Shown: positions 1 through 5,084 of the stretch, piece by piece
How positions within the stretch are numbered: position 1 is the first letter of the stretch
How the letters are laid out: each line of letters begins with the position of its first letter
NCBI GenBank assembly: GCA_019314185.1
Contig: JAFCZU010000236.1
Coordinates: 1-5,419, forward strand
Direction: 5' to 3'
Source: Deltaproteobacteria bacterium
GTDB lineage: Bacteria > Desulfobacterota > Desulfobacteria > Desulfobacterales > ETH-SRB1
Length of the DNA stretch: 5,419 nt
Position numbers and translations under genes: made by a program
Notes under the pieces: model-generated
Databases searched by the model: none
Told to the model about the DNA's origin: nothing
Seen by the model: only the letters and a program-made list of their open reading frames with translations

Positions 1-1
1 G

Positions 2-568
2 ACAGGAATTGGTCCCTATAAGAGGGAGAACGAAACAAAATTTACATATCCTGATAAGGAAGGAATAACACATACCTTTCAACTCCTGATTCCCGAACTT
101 GTTGAAAGAAAAAGTGCCATTGGGAGTGTTTCTGTTAGTTGTTCAGATGATTCGACCAGTATCGTTGAAAGTGCTCAAATCATTGAAGATGTTACAAAGA
201 TTGCCATGAAAAACATGTCTGATAAAATGCCGGGCATTCTGGTGAGAGCCTGGCTTAGAGCCTTTTCCAAAAAGGCGGCTACCGATAAAGCAAAAGAAAA
301 GATGAATACTGGTAACGTGATAAGCAATTGGCTTGTTGGCGGGATTACTGATGGCATAGCGGAGAAATTTACTCATGCCGACATAAGGTGCTGGAGAACG
401 TTGCCATCAAGGATATATTTTAGAAGGATAAGAGTTAAACCCGGAAGCTATAATTTAACTATAGAGTTTAGAAACGAACAAAAAGAGTGTATAGAAAAGA
501 TAATAAAGAGAGGGATGGAGATTGAAAATGAGAAAAAATATTTTGTTTTCGTTGAAAAATTTATTTAG
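2..568 (+). CDS. COG3014-like uncharacterized protein, 3' part (5' end outside window)
   Basis: The frame is open from the left edge to a TAA at 566-568, giving 188 residues of a longer protein. An internal ATG at 206 is not the start, because coding-like sequence continues upstream of it. Near the beginning is GIGPYK (codons 2-7). Next comes a helical stretch rich in A and K (about codons 81-100: RAWLRAFSKKAATDKAKEK), then ADIRCWRTLP (codons 126-135) and PGSYNLTIEF. From memory this order (GPxK, then RAxxRAxxKxxxxKA, then AD-R-W-TLP, then PGxY) is the pattern of the COG3014 family. Those proteins are envelope-associated, have no established biochemical role, and are often encoded next to LPP20-type lipoproteins, as here. 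The C-terminus looks natural. The 41-nt overlap with the next gene suggests co-transcription and translational coupling. No catalytic residues are recognised. The family call is a judgement by eye. Confidence 0.62.
   Translation, partial: TGIGPYKRENETKFTYPDKEGITHTFQLLIPELVERKSAIGSVSVSCSDDSTSIVESAQIIEDVTKIAMKNMSDKMPGILVRAWLRAFSKKAATDKAKEKMNTGNVISNWLVGGITDGIAEKFTHADIRCWRTLPSRIYFRRIRVKPGSYNLTIEFRNEQKECIEKIIKRGMEIENEKKYFVFVEKFI
517..520 (+). promoter_or_regulatory. Ribosome binding site deciding the lipoprotein start
   Basis: GGAG lies 7 nt before the ATG at 528 and only 1 nt before an in-frame TTG at 522, so the ATG is preferred. The site lies inside the coding sequence of the upstream gene, consistent with translational coupling. 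A second purine run (AGAGAGGG, 507-514) sits 7 nt before the TTG, so that start cannot be fully excluded. The two starts differ by only two residues. Confidence 0.6.
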
Positions 569-1583
569 TTCACGAGTACATTTAATTGTTCTGTTAGTAC
601 TATATCTCAGTGCCTGTTCCGGTGTATACGCGGATAATATTAAATGGGTCGATGAAATCAATGTTTTCTATCCGGAGAAGCTCTATTTAACAGGGTTAGG
701 AATTGGTGAAACCAAAGAAAAAGCAGACAACAGAGCATTTCAGAATATTTCGAAATCTATCAAATTGCATATAAAAAGTGAAGAATTCTCAAAAGAAGAA
801 TATTATCAAACTGACTCGGGGGAAAACAGCCACACCTTTAACTATGATGAGAATATTCAGATAGAGTCGGAAACTGTTCTTGAAAATGCCTCTATCGTAA
901 AGCATGGATATGATTCGACTAAAGAAATGTATTATTCTCTAGCGGTTTTACGGAAAGACAAATATTCAGATATTCTTTCCAGCAAAATAGAAGAATCGAA
1001 AGAGAATACGAACAGGCTGTTAATAGCTATTAAGAAAGAAGACTCGAAGGTTATAAAGCTTGGAGATATGTTCAGGCTGCATATGGAATCTGCGATTCAG
1101 CAAAATGCTTATACCGTACTTCGAACGGTGTCAGATAATTATTCTCTTCATAAACCCCAACCAAATCTGTTTGAAGTTCAGAGAATGATCGATCAATTTC
1201 TGCTTAATGAGTTTGTCTTTTCACTCAGAATCAATGGTGATATGGCAGACGAAATCAAGATGATTATGGAAGATGTTTTGACAACGAACGGGTATTATAT
1301 TTCAACAGACTCGGGGAAAGAATCTGATGTTATAATAAAGGGAAATATGAGTATTAGAAAAATGCCTTCAAGAAGGGACAGATGGGTAATCCTGAGTTGG
1401 AAATTTGATTTAAGCTTTATCGAAAGTAGGAACGAGGCCGTTATTTTAAGATACACTCTTCAAGACAGACAGCAGCAGCCGTCGGTTGAGATGGCAAGGG
1501 ACAGGATACTTTATAATTTCGGGAAAGAGTACGCAGAAGAAATAGCCGCCAGGTTCAAACAAAAACTACTACACACAAGGTGA
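528..1583 (+). CDS. LPP20-family lipoprotein
   Basis: The product is 351 residues from the ATG at 528. The N-terminus is a lipoprotein signal: a basic start (MRK), a hydrophobic core (about residues 17-27: VHLIVLLVLYL) and the lipobox LSAC with the lipidated Cys at 30. Position +2 is Ser rather than Asp, which in proteobacteria would send it to the outer membrane. A VYA-D site just after could instead suit signal peptidase I. Residues about 48-135 match the LPP20 fold pattern: YPEKLYLTGLGIGETKEKAD, then a helix and strands ending at YYSLAVLRKDKY. The C-terminal half (about 175-351) has a second alpha/beta region with SDVIIKGNMSI and paired strands, as in larger LPP20 proteins. No enzymatic motif is seen. 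It overlaps the COG3014-like gene by 41 nt, and the pair probably forms an envelope operon. No terminator is visible after it. The stop codon touches the convergent tRNA-Leu. The LPP20 call is good; the function is unknown. Confidence 0.8.
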   Translation: MRKNILFSLKNLFSSRVHLIVLLVLYLSACSGVYADNIKWVDEINVFYPEKLYLTGLGIGETKEKADNRAFQNISKSIKLHIKSEEFSKEEYYQTDSGENSHTFNYDENIQIESETVLENASIVKHGYDSTKEMYYSLAVLRKDKYSDILSSKIEESKENTNRLLIAIKKEDSKVIKLGDMFRLHMESAIQQNAYTVLRTVSDNYSLHKPQPNLFEVQRMIDQFLLNEFVFSLRINGDMADEIKMIMEDVLTTNGYYISTDSGKESDVIIKGNMSIRKMPSRRDRWVILSWKFDLSFIESRNEAVILRYTLQDRQQQPSVEMARDRILYNFGKEYAEEIAARFKQKLLHTR

Positions 1584-1671
1584 TGGTGCCGGAGGCGGGA
1601 ATCGAACCCGCATGAAGCCAAGCTTCGGGGGATTTTGAGTCCCCTGCGTCTACCAGTTTCACCACTCCGGC
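1584..1671 (-). tRNA. tRNA-Leu(CAA)
   Basis: Read on the minus strand, this is a complete class II tRNA of 88 nt including an encoded CCA. The acceptor stem GCCGGAG/CTCCGGC is perfectly paired, with A as discriminator. The anticodon stem is GGGGA/TCCCC with loop CTCAAAA, so the anticodon is CAA (1635-1637 on the complement), reading UUG codons. The long variable arm GAAGC-TTG-GCTTC is typical of leucine tRNAs. The T arm is GCGGG-TTCGATT-CCCGC. Its own promoter lies just upstream at 1681-1709. The 3' CCA is directly adjacent to the stop codon of the convergent lipoprotein gene. Confidence 0.97.
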
Positions 1672-1680
1672 TTATTCGAG

Positions 1681-1709
1681 AAAATATTCCAAAAATTGTC
1701 TTGTGTCAA
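1681..1709 (-). promoter_or_regulatory. Sigma70-like promoter of tRNA-Leu
   Basis: On the minus strand a perfect -35 TTGACA (complement of 1704-1709) is followed by a 17-bp spacer and the -10 TATTTT (complement of 1681-1686, 4 of 6 consensus bases). The -10 ends 9 bp before the first tRNA nucleotide, so the primary transcript would have almost no 5' leader. Confidence 0.7.
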
Positions 1710-1799
1710 GTGAAGTATATACTCATAGAAATTTTAGTATAACTTACTGTTTTACTGCTCGTTGTTATTTTCATTTTTGCATCATAGGTGATTTTATTC

Positions 1800-1827
1800 T
1801 TGACCTCTTCAAATTAAATGATAATAT
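1800..1827 (+). promoter_or_regulatory. Sigma70-like promoter of tRNA-Ala
   Basis: TTGACC (1800-1805, 5 of 6) is followed after 16 bp by TAATAT (1822-1827, 4 of 6). An overlapping GATAAT (1820-1825) matches 5 of 6, but with a short 14-bp spacer. The -10 ends 10 bp before the first tRNA base, mirroring the arrangement at tRNA-Leu. The spacer between the two divergent promoters is AT-rich and holds no gene. It does contain a 10-bp palindrome, AGTATATACT, at 1714-1723. Confidence 0.6.
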
Positions 1828-1837
1828 CATCTAAACA

Positions 1838-1913
1838 GGGGTTGTAGCTCAGTTGGGAGAGCGCTTGTCTGGCAGACAAGAGGTCACGGGTTCGAGCCCC
1901 GTCAACTCCACCA
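1838..1913 (+). tRNA. tRNA-Ala(GGC)
   Basis: This is a complete 76-nt tRNA with encoded CCA (1911-1913). The acceptor stem GGGGTTG/CAACTCC includes the G3-U70 wobble pair, the classic alanine identity element. The D arm is AGCTCAGTTGGGAGAGC. The anticodon stem-loop is CTTGT-CTGGCAG-ACAAG with anticodon GGC at 1871-1873, reading GCC/GCU. The T arm is ACGGG-TTCGAGC-CCCGT. The GlmU-like start codon follows 62 nt downstream with no clear promoter between them, so one transcript could carry both. Confidence 0.97.
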
Positions 1914-1975
1914 TTTTATTTTCAGCTCCAACGGAGTGTGAGGAAAGCAATTTTTGTTATACGGTATGGTTCATT

Positions 1976-3373
1976 ATGAAAAAAGAACAGAATCCGGTCT
2001 CGCTTTGTATCTTTGAAGATATTAAATATCCTGATCTCTTTCCCCTGTCACTTAATAAGGCGGTCTTTGAATTGTTTCTGGGAACTGATTCACTCAGGGC
2101 CAGAATCATCAAAGAATTAAATCCGGAAAGAGTTATTTTGCAATGTAGGCCGTATCTGGCAGCGGTTTTCAATGAGCAGCTATCCCAAGAAAAACCAGAA
2201 TATGATGTAACTATAAACGAGATTCCTGGCGGGGATGTTTTCTTTGTTAATGGAAGAATCGTGGCGTTTGGATCTGAAATGGTAGATCTCTTTAATAATG
2301 TAAAAAAAGACCATCTTCTTGTTAAAAATGGTATACCTGTTGCCACCAGAATTTCTGATAAGAAAGCAATTTCTTTTATGGAATTACTGATTGAGATAGT
2401 GAATGATAAAAAAACAACGGCACTATTTAATAACATCAAGAAGATCTCCGAAAATGATAAAAGTTCTGATCCTATTGATTGGACAAAATATACTGATAAC
2501 GGTGAATTACTTAAGAATTGGATAGTAGAGAACAATATCACGCTGGAAGAAACTAATCAAAAGCTAATTTCTCGTTGTTGGCAGTTGATAGGATTGAATA
2601 GTGAATGTATTAAGGATGATTTTTCCAAAATCCCTCTTAGGGGGAATGATCCGGATTCTGAATTATATAAAGGCGTAAAACTAATTAATGATGACGACAT
2701 AGTTATTGGTTCTGAAGTTGTAGTTAGGTCGGGGACTGTTCTTGACGCTACAGATGGGCCTATACTGATTGACGATATTGTTAAAATCGAACCTAACGCG
2801 GTAATTAAAGGTCCATGCTTTATAGGGAGAAAGTCTGTTATAAGAGCGGGCGCGAAAATCGGTGCGGGAACTTCATTAGGGAAAGAGTGCAGGGTTGGAG
2901 GAAAAGTAGATGAAACAATAATTGCGCCTTATTCAAACAAGCAGCATGAAGGATTTATTGGGCATTCTTATATAGGTTCATGGGTGAATATTGGCGCTGG
3001 GACATGCAACAGTAACCTGAGAAATAATTATTCCAAAATAAAAGCGTGGAATGCGGGAGTAATGCGCGAAACAGGGCGCAGATTTCTTGGGACAGTTATT
3101 GGAGATCATTCGAAGATCGCGATAAATACCAAAATTAATCCAGGAACAGTTATCGGATTCAATTCAAATATAGTCACTTCAGAATTCCCTCCTAAATTTC
3201 TTCCTAGTTTTACGTGGGCGTTTGAACCGGAATCTATTGAATTTGATTTGGATAAAGCGATCGAAACGGCCGAATTAATGATGGATCGAAGAGATTTACC
3301 TATGACTAAGGCTGGAAAACAATTGTTCAAGGAGATATTCCGCCAATGTAAACAAAGCGGCCATACGGTTTGA
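1976..3373 (+). CDS. GlmU-like protein (alternative bacterial type, left-handed beta-helix acyltransferase)
   Basis: The product is 465 residues from the ATG at 1976. The open frame extends upstream but runs through the tRNA-Ala, so those codons are not used. The N-terminus (about 9-45: SLCIFEDIKYPDLFPLSLNK, then F/L-rich sequence to RARI) and VNGRIVAFG (91-99) match the alternative GlmU family (TIGR03991-type) of FCB bacteria, as remembered. It lacks the GxGTRM-type nucleotide loop of classical GlmU, as expected for that family. The C-terminal half (about 236-400) is a hexapeptide-repeat left-handed beta-helix: IGSEVVV, IGRKSVIRAGAKIGAG, then NKQHEGFIGHSYIGSWVNIG, AGTCNSN and IGDHSKIAINTKINPGTVIG. 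H324 lines up by eye with the catalytic His363 of E. coli GlmU. Its inferred role is acetylating glucosamine-1-phosphate and/or making UDP-GlcNAc for the cell wall and LPS. No Shine-Dalgarno site precedes the ATG. The family call is strong; the dual activity is not shown by sequence. Confidence 0.85.
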   Translation: MKKEQNPVSLCIFEDIKYPDLFPLSLNKAVFELFLGTDSLRARIIKELNPERVILQCRPYLAAVFNEQLSQEKPEYDVTINEIPGGDVFFVNGRIVAFGSEMVDLFNNVKKDHLLVKNGIPVATRISDKKAISFMELLIEIVNDKKTTALFNNIKKISENDKSSDPIDWTKYTDNGELLKNWIVENNITLEETNQKLISRCWQLIGLNSECIKDDFSKIPLRGNDPDSELYKGVKLINDDDIVIGSEVVVRSGTVLDATDGPILIDDIVKIEPNAVIKGPCFIGRKSVIRAGAKIGAGTSLGKECRVGGKVDETIIAPYSNKQHEGFIGHSYIGSWVNIGAGTCNSNLRNNYSKIKAWNAGVMRETGRRFLGTVIGDHSKIAINTKINPGTVIGFNSNIVTSEFPPKFLPSFTWAFEPESIEFDLDKAIETAELMMDRRDLPMTKAGKQLFKEIFRQCKQSGHTV

Positions 3374-3867
3374 TAACCTTTATTTATTAAATTGACCAAA
3401 CAATTGCCGGTGCTGATACCGTATGCAATACCTTCTTGAAATATTTTATAAAAACTAATAAAGAATTAAATTACGCACTTAATTAATATGTTTCTTATTT
3501 TTGTATTCATCCTCGCTGTTTGTGCATGATAGAAAAGGCCAGTGTTGCATATCAGTTAATAAATTGCGAATATGTTGTGTTTACGGGCCAATTATGCTCA
3601 ATGTCATTCTTTGTAATCTCTTATAATATAAATAGTTAACTGCGTTCGCACTTTGATATGGAATGTGGCACGAGTTTTGTTTAAGAGGTGTATAGCACGC
3701 GGAAAGTTCCCTGTTGATTCGTGAGTTGTCATTGATGTGTTTCTCAATTTCGTGGAGTTACCACATGCAATGGTACACGTTTCGTACGGGGAACTCATTC
3801 TCACAAATTTAATTGTACCATAAATTATCGCCTCTTCACAAGTAAAATTATTCAATTTGAAAATAAG
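3374..3867. other. Gene-free spacer of unknown content
   Basis: No convincing gene lies between the GlmU-like stop and the HU promoter region. The flanks are AT-rich, while about 3640-3840 is less so. An 83-codon open frame on the minus strand (3604-3855) has a TTG start, no Shine-Dalgarno site and no recognisable motif. A TATAAT at 3622-3627 has no matching -35. AGTTCCCTGT (3705-3714) can pair with ACGGGGAACT (3786-3795) as a 10-bp stem with one G-U, and short hairpins lie inside it. This could be a structured RNA, a decayed gene, or plain spacer. No transposase remnant, tRNA or clear terminator is seen. Confidence 0.5.
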
Positions 3868-3901
3868 AAAGATAATCTGCTGATTAACTTAATTTATCTT
3901 T
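3868..3901. repeat. 8-bp perfect inverted repeat touching the HU -35 box
   Basis: AAAGATAA (3868-3875) and TTATCTTT (3894-3901) are exact reverse complements separated by 18 bp. The right arm overlaps the first base of the -35 hexamer. It could be a protein-binding site controlling HU or a weak AT-only hairpin. In such AT-rich sequence it could also be chance. Confidence 0.35.
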
Positions 3902-3929
3902 TGACAAAAATGTTTTCCTGTGATTCAAT
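3901..3929 (+). promoter_or_regulatory. Sigma70-like promoter of the HU gene
   Basis: A perfect -35 TTGACA (3901-3906) is followed by a 17-bp spacer and TTCAAT (3924-3929, 4 of 6). The -10 is preceded by TG at 3921-3922 in the extended -10 position. Transcription would begin near 3936, giving a 5' leader of about 65 nt. A TATAGT at 3929-3934 is the alternative -10, but its 22-bp spacer is too long. Confidence 0.55.
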
Positions 3930-3985
3930 ATAGTAACAAAATAATTAAATCTGGAATTTTGGATTTGCTGAGATCAAGTAAAGAT

Positions 3986-3993
3986 GGGGGTGA
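3986..3993 (+). promoter_or_regulatory. Strong ribosome binding site deciding the HU start
   Basis: GGGGGTGA resembles the GGAGGTGA complement of the 16S rRNA 3' end. It ends 6 nt before the GTG at 4000. An in-frame GTG at 3994 directly abuts it and is therefore too close. The downstream GTG also gives the usual HU N-terminus, MTKADIV. Confidence 0.75.
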
Positions 3994-3999
3994 GTGAGC

Positions 4000-4281
4000 G
4001 TGACTAAAGCAGATATTGTAGAGGAGATTTCCGAGAAGACCGGGTTGAACAAAAAAGAAGCGTTTGTAGTTGTCGATCTTATGATTGATAATATCAAGAA
4101 GGCTCTTTCTGAAGGAGACAAAATAGAGCTAAGAGGTTTTGGGAGTTTTAAAGTTAAAAAGAGAAACCAGAGAAAAGCAAGAAATCCCAGAAATGGTGAG
4201 ACGGTAGATGTTCCCGCTAAGCTTGTTCCATTTTTTAAAGTGTCAAAAGCTTTAAAAGAAAGAGTTAATTCTATAAGTTGA
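4000..4281 (+). CDS. HU/IHF-family DNA-binding protein
   Basis: The product is 93 residues from the GTG at 4000, the usual size for the family. The N-terminal helices (MTKADIVEEISEKTGLNKKE through the segment ending NIKKALSEGDKI) form the dimerisation part. Next come the signature GFGSF (46-50) and the beta-arm with RKARNPRNGE (58-67), where P63 is the expected DNA-intercalating proline. The sequence ends with VPAKLVPFFKVSKALKE. Such proteins bind and bend DNA non-specifically as dimers and compact the nucleoid. Whether this copy is HU-like or IHF-like cannot be told from sequence alone. It has its own promoter and a strong Shine-Dalgarno site, consistent with high expression. A short weak hairpin with a T-run follows the stop codon. 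Confidence 0.95.
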   Translation: MTKADIVEEISEKTGLNKKEAFVVVDLMIDNIKKALSEGDKIELRGFGSFKVKKRNQRKARNPRNGETVDVPAKLVPFFKVSKALKERVNSIS

Positions 4282-4302
4282 CAGGGTTTCGTGTCTTTTT
4301 TT
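4280..4302 (+). terminator. Weak candidate intrinsic terminator after HU
   Basis: GACA (4280-4283) pairs with TGTC (4292-4295), with two further inner pairs after one mismatch, and is followed directly by seven T residues (4296-4302). The stem is short and the site overlaps the stop codon, so termination may be partial and allow read-through into the mini-protein gene. Confidence 0.35.
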
Positions 4303-4312
4303 AAAATTGCAG

Positions 4313-4340
4313 TTGCAAATCAAATCAGGGAGTGTATATT
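4313..4340 (+). promoter_or_regulatory. Candidate promoter of the basic mini-protein gene
   Basis: TTGCAA (4313-4318, 4 of 6) is followed after 16 bp by TATATT (4335-4340, 5 of 6). Transcription would start about 35 nt before the ATG at 4383. Confidence 0.45.
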
Positions 4341-4382
4341 TCGATACGAAGTTAACTCTGAATTGAATAAGGGAAACATATT

Positions 4383-4475
4383 ATGCCGAGCGGAAAAAAG
4401 AAAAAAAGAAAAAAGATAGCGAAACATAAGAGAAAAAAGCGTTTACACAAAAACAGACATAAGAAAAAGAAATAA
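4383..4475 (+). CDS. AURKAIP1/COX24-domain basic mini-protein (probable ribosomal protein)
   Basis: The product is 30 residues: it begins MPSGKKKKRKK, continues IAKHKRKKRLHKNRHK and ends in lysines. Nineteen of the 30 residues are Lys or Arg and three are His. The pattern MPSGKK..R.K...HKRKKRL.KNRHKKK is one I recognise from tiny bacterial proteins annotated as AURKAIP1/COX24 (DUF1713) domain proteins, common in Bacteroidetes and relatives. The domain is shared with the C-terminus of mitochondrial ribosomal protein mS38 (AURKAIP1, yeast Cox24) and resembles the mycobacterial small-subunit protein bS22. A role on the small ribosomal subunit is therefore a family-based inference. AAGGG (4369-4373) lies 9 nt before the ATG, a good ribosome binding site. 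Its size makes it easy for gene callers to miss. Confidence 0.85.
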   Translation: MPSGKKKKRKKIAKHKRKKRLHKNRHKKKK

Positions 4476-4505
4476 TTTACGCCCTATTTTAAACTTATAG
4501 ATAGA

Positions 4506-4511
4506 TATAAT
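4506..4511 (+). promoter_or_regulatory. Possible -10 box for the PilZ gene
   Basis: A perfect TATAAT lies about 50 nt before the PilZ start, but no hexamer resembling TTGACA lies 15-19 bp upstream. This may be an activator-dependent promoter, or the gene may be read from upstream. Confidence 0.3.
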
Positions 4512-4561
4512 GAGAGCTATTCGAGGATCTTCTGGAATATTAACTAAGAAGCGGACTCTTT

Positions 4562-4915
4562 ATGTATGTTGATGAAAGAAGAAAAGCGGTCAGAGTAGAG
4601 TCCAGAATTCCTATTGCTGTTTCAGGGCATGGTTCGGAATCTTTAGGGATGACGATAAATATCAGTATGAACGGGGTTTATTTTACTTCAGAAGTTTTTA
4701 TAGAATCTCTGAAAAAGGTTAAAATGGGACTGGTTGTTCCTTATTCGGAGGATGGCGGCAATACAGTAAAGGCTGAATTCGATGGAGTTGTTGTAAGAAC
4801 TGAGCCGGAAAAAGAAAAACAGGATTGTACCGAGTATAAAATCGCCGTTTTTATCACTTTTTTACCAAAACGGTCAAGAGAAATTCTCTCCACATATATA
4901 AACAGGATGCTTTAA
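4562..4915 (+). CDS. PilZ-domain protein (probable c-di-GMP receptor)
   Basis: The product is 117 residues, essentially one PilZ domain with nothing added. The c-di-GMP-binding signature is intact: R7-KAV-R11 (RxxxR) after a DERR start, then N33-I-S35-MN-G38 (the D/NxSxxG motif) about 22 residues later. The remaining strands alternate hydrophobic residues to the end (KVKMGLVVPY, AEFDGVVVRTE, YKIAVFITF). PilZ proteins bind cyclic di-GMP and relay its level to motility, exopolysaccharide or other outputs through protein contacts. No output domain is present and the partner is unknown. There is no signal peptide, so it is expected to be cytoplasmic. The ribosome binding site is weak (GCGGA at 4551-4555). 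A response regulator gene follows 169 nt downstream, but with its own leader and strong ribosome site, so a shared operon is possible but not shown. Confidence 0.88.
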   Translation: MYVDERRKAVRVESRIPIAVSGHGSESLGMTINISMNGVYFTSEVFIESLKKVKMGLVVPYSEDGGNTVKAEFDGVVVRTEPEKEKQDCTEYKIAVFITFLPKRSREILSTYINRML

Positions 4916-4916
4916 C

Positions 4917-4974
4917 GAATTGTTTCTGTTAAGTTTCAATTAGTAATCTCAAGCTTATCGAAGACTAACAATTC
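4917..4974. repeat. 8-bp inverted repeat downstream of the PilZ gene
   Basis: GAATTGTT (4917-4924) and AACAATTC (4967-4974) are exact reverse complements separated by 42 nt. The left arm begins 1 nt after the stop codon. No T-run follows the right arm, so it is not a typical intrinsic terminator. It may be a folded 3' end, a binding site or chance. Confidence 0.3.
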
Positions 4975-4995
4975 CCCAATCATAATTATTTCCGG

Positions 4996-5025
4996 TTGCA
5001 GTTTTAAGCAGATTATGTTAATAAT
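4996..5025 (+). promoter_or_regulatory. Weak candidate promoter of the response regulator gene
   Basis: TTGCAG (4996-5001, 3 of 6) is followed after 18 bp by AATAAT (5020-5025, 5 of 6). The implied leader is about 55 nt. No sigma54-type GG/GC pair with correct spacing is present. Confidence 0.25.
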
Positions 5026-5071
5026 TCGCTATACAAACTGGTCACATTTCCATATTTGTGTTTATTATTTT

Positions 5072-5078
5072 GGGGGGA
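5072..5078 (+). promoter_or_regulatory. Ribosome binding site supporting a TTG start
   Basis: GGGGGGA ends 6 nt before the TTG at 5085. No ATG or GTG start in this frame precedes the receiver domain, and the first beta-strand (SIIVVDDE) begins right after the TTG, so this site fixes the start. Confidence 0.7.
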
Positions 5079-5084
5079 TACAAT

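Noticed and set aside
1714..1723. Palindrome AGTATATACT near the tRNA-Leu promoter
   Set aside because: It is an alternating AT-rich palindrome, easily formed by chance, with no second copy in the window.
1853..1975. Upstream 41-codon extension of the GlmU-like frame
   Set aside because: It lies mostly inside tRNA-Ala, and family similarity begins only after the ATG at 1976.
1957..2541. 194-codon open frame on the minus strand
   Set aside because: It is antisense to the GlmU-like gene, whose product matches a known family; the minus-strand product looks like a shadow.
3106..3399. 97-codon open frame on the minus strand
   Set aside because: It is a shadow of the 3' part of the GlmU-like gene.
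3392..3409. Hairpin AATTG/CAATT after the GlmU-like gene
   Set aside because: The stem is only 5 bp, AT-rich and not followed by T residues, so it is not a credible terminator.
1959..3424. ATACGGTAT before the GlmU-like gene (1959-1967) and its complement ATACCGTAT after it (3416-3424), with a partial copy at 3363
   Set aside because: Nine-base matches on either strand are expected many times by chance in 5.4 kb, and the flanks show no similarity, so there is no case for a mobile unit.
3590..3720. Possible integron attC-like site around GTTAACTGCG
   Set aside because: No matching RYYYAAC/GTTRRRY pair with the required internal arms, and no integrase or cassette structure nearby.
3604..3855. 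83-codon open frame on the minus strand in the spacer
   Set aside because: It has a TTG start without a Shine-Dalgarno site, no recognisable domain, unremarkable amino-acid pattern, and a length expected by chance.
4985..5002. Sigma54-type promoter around TTGCAG before the response regulator
   Set aside because: No GG dinucleotide at the required distance upstream, so the -24 element is missing.
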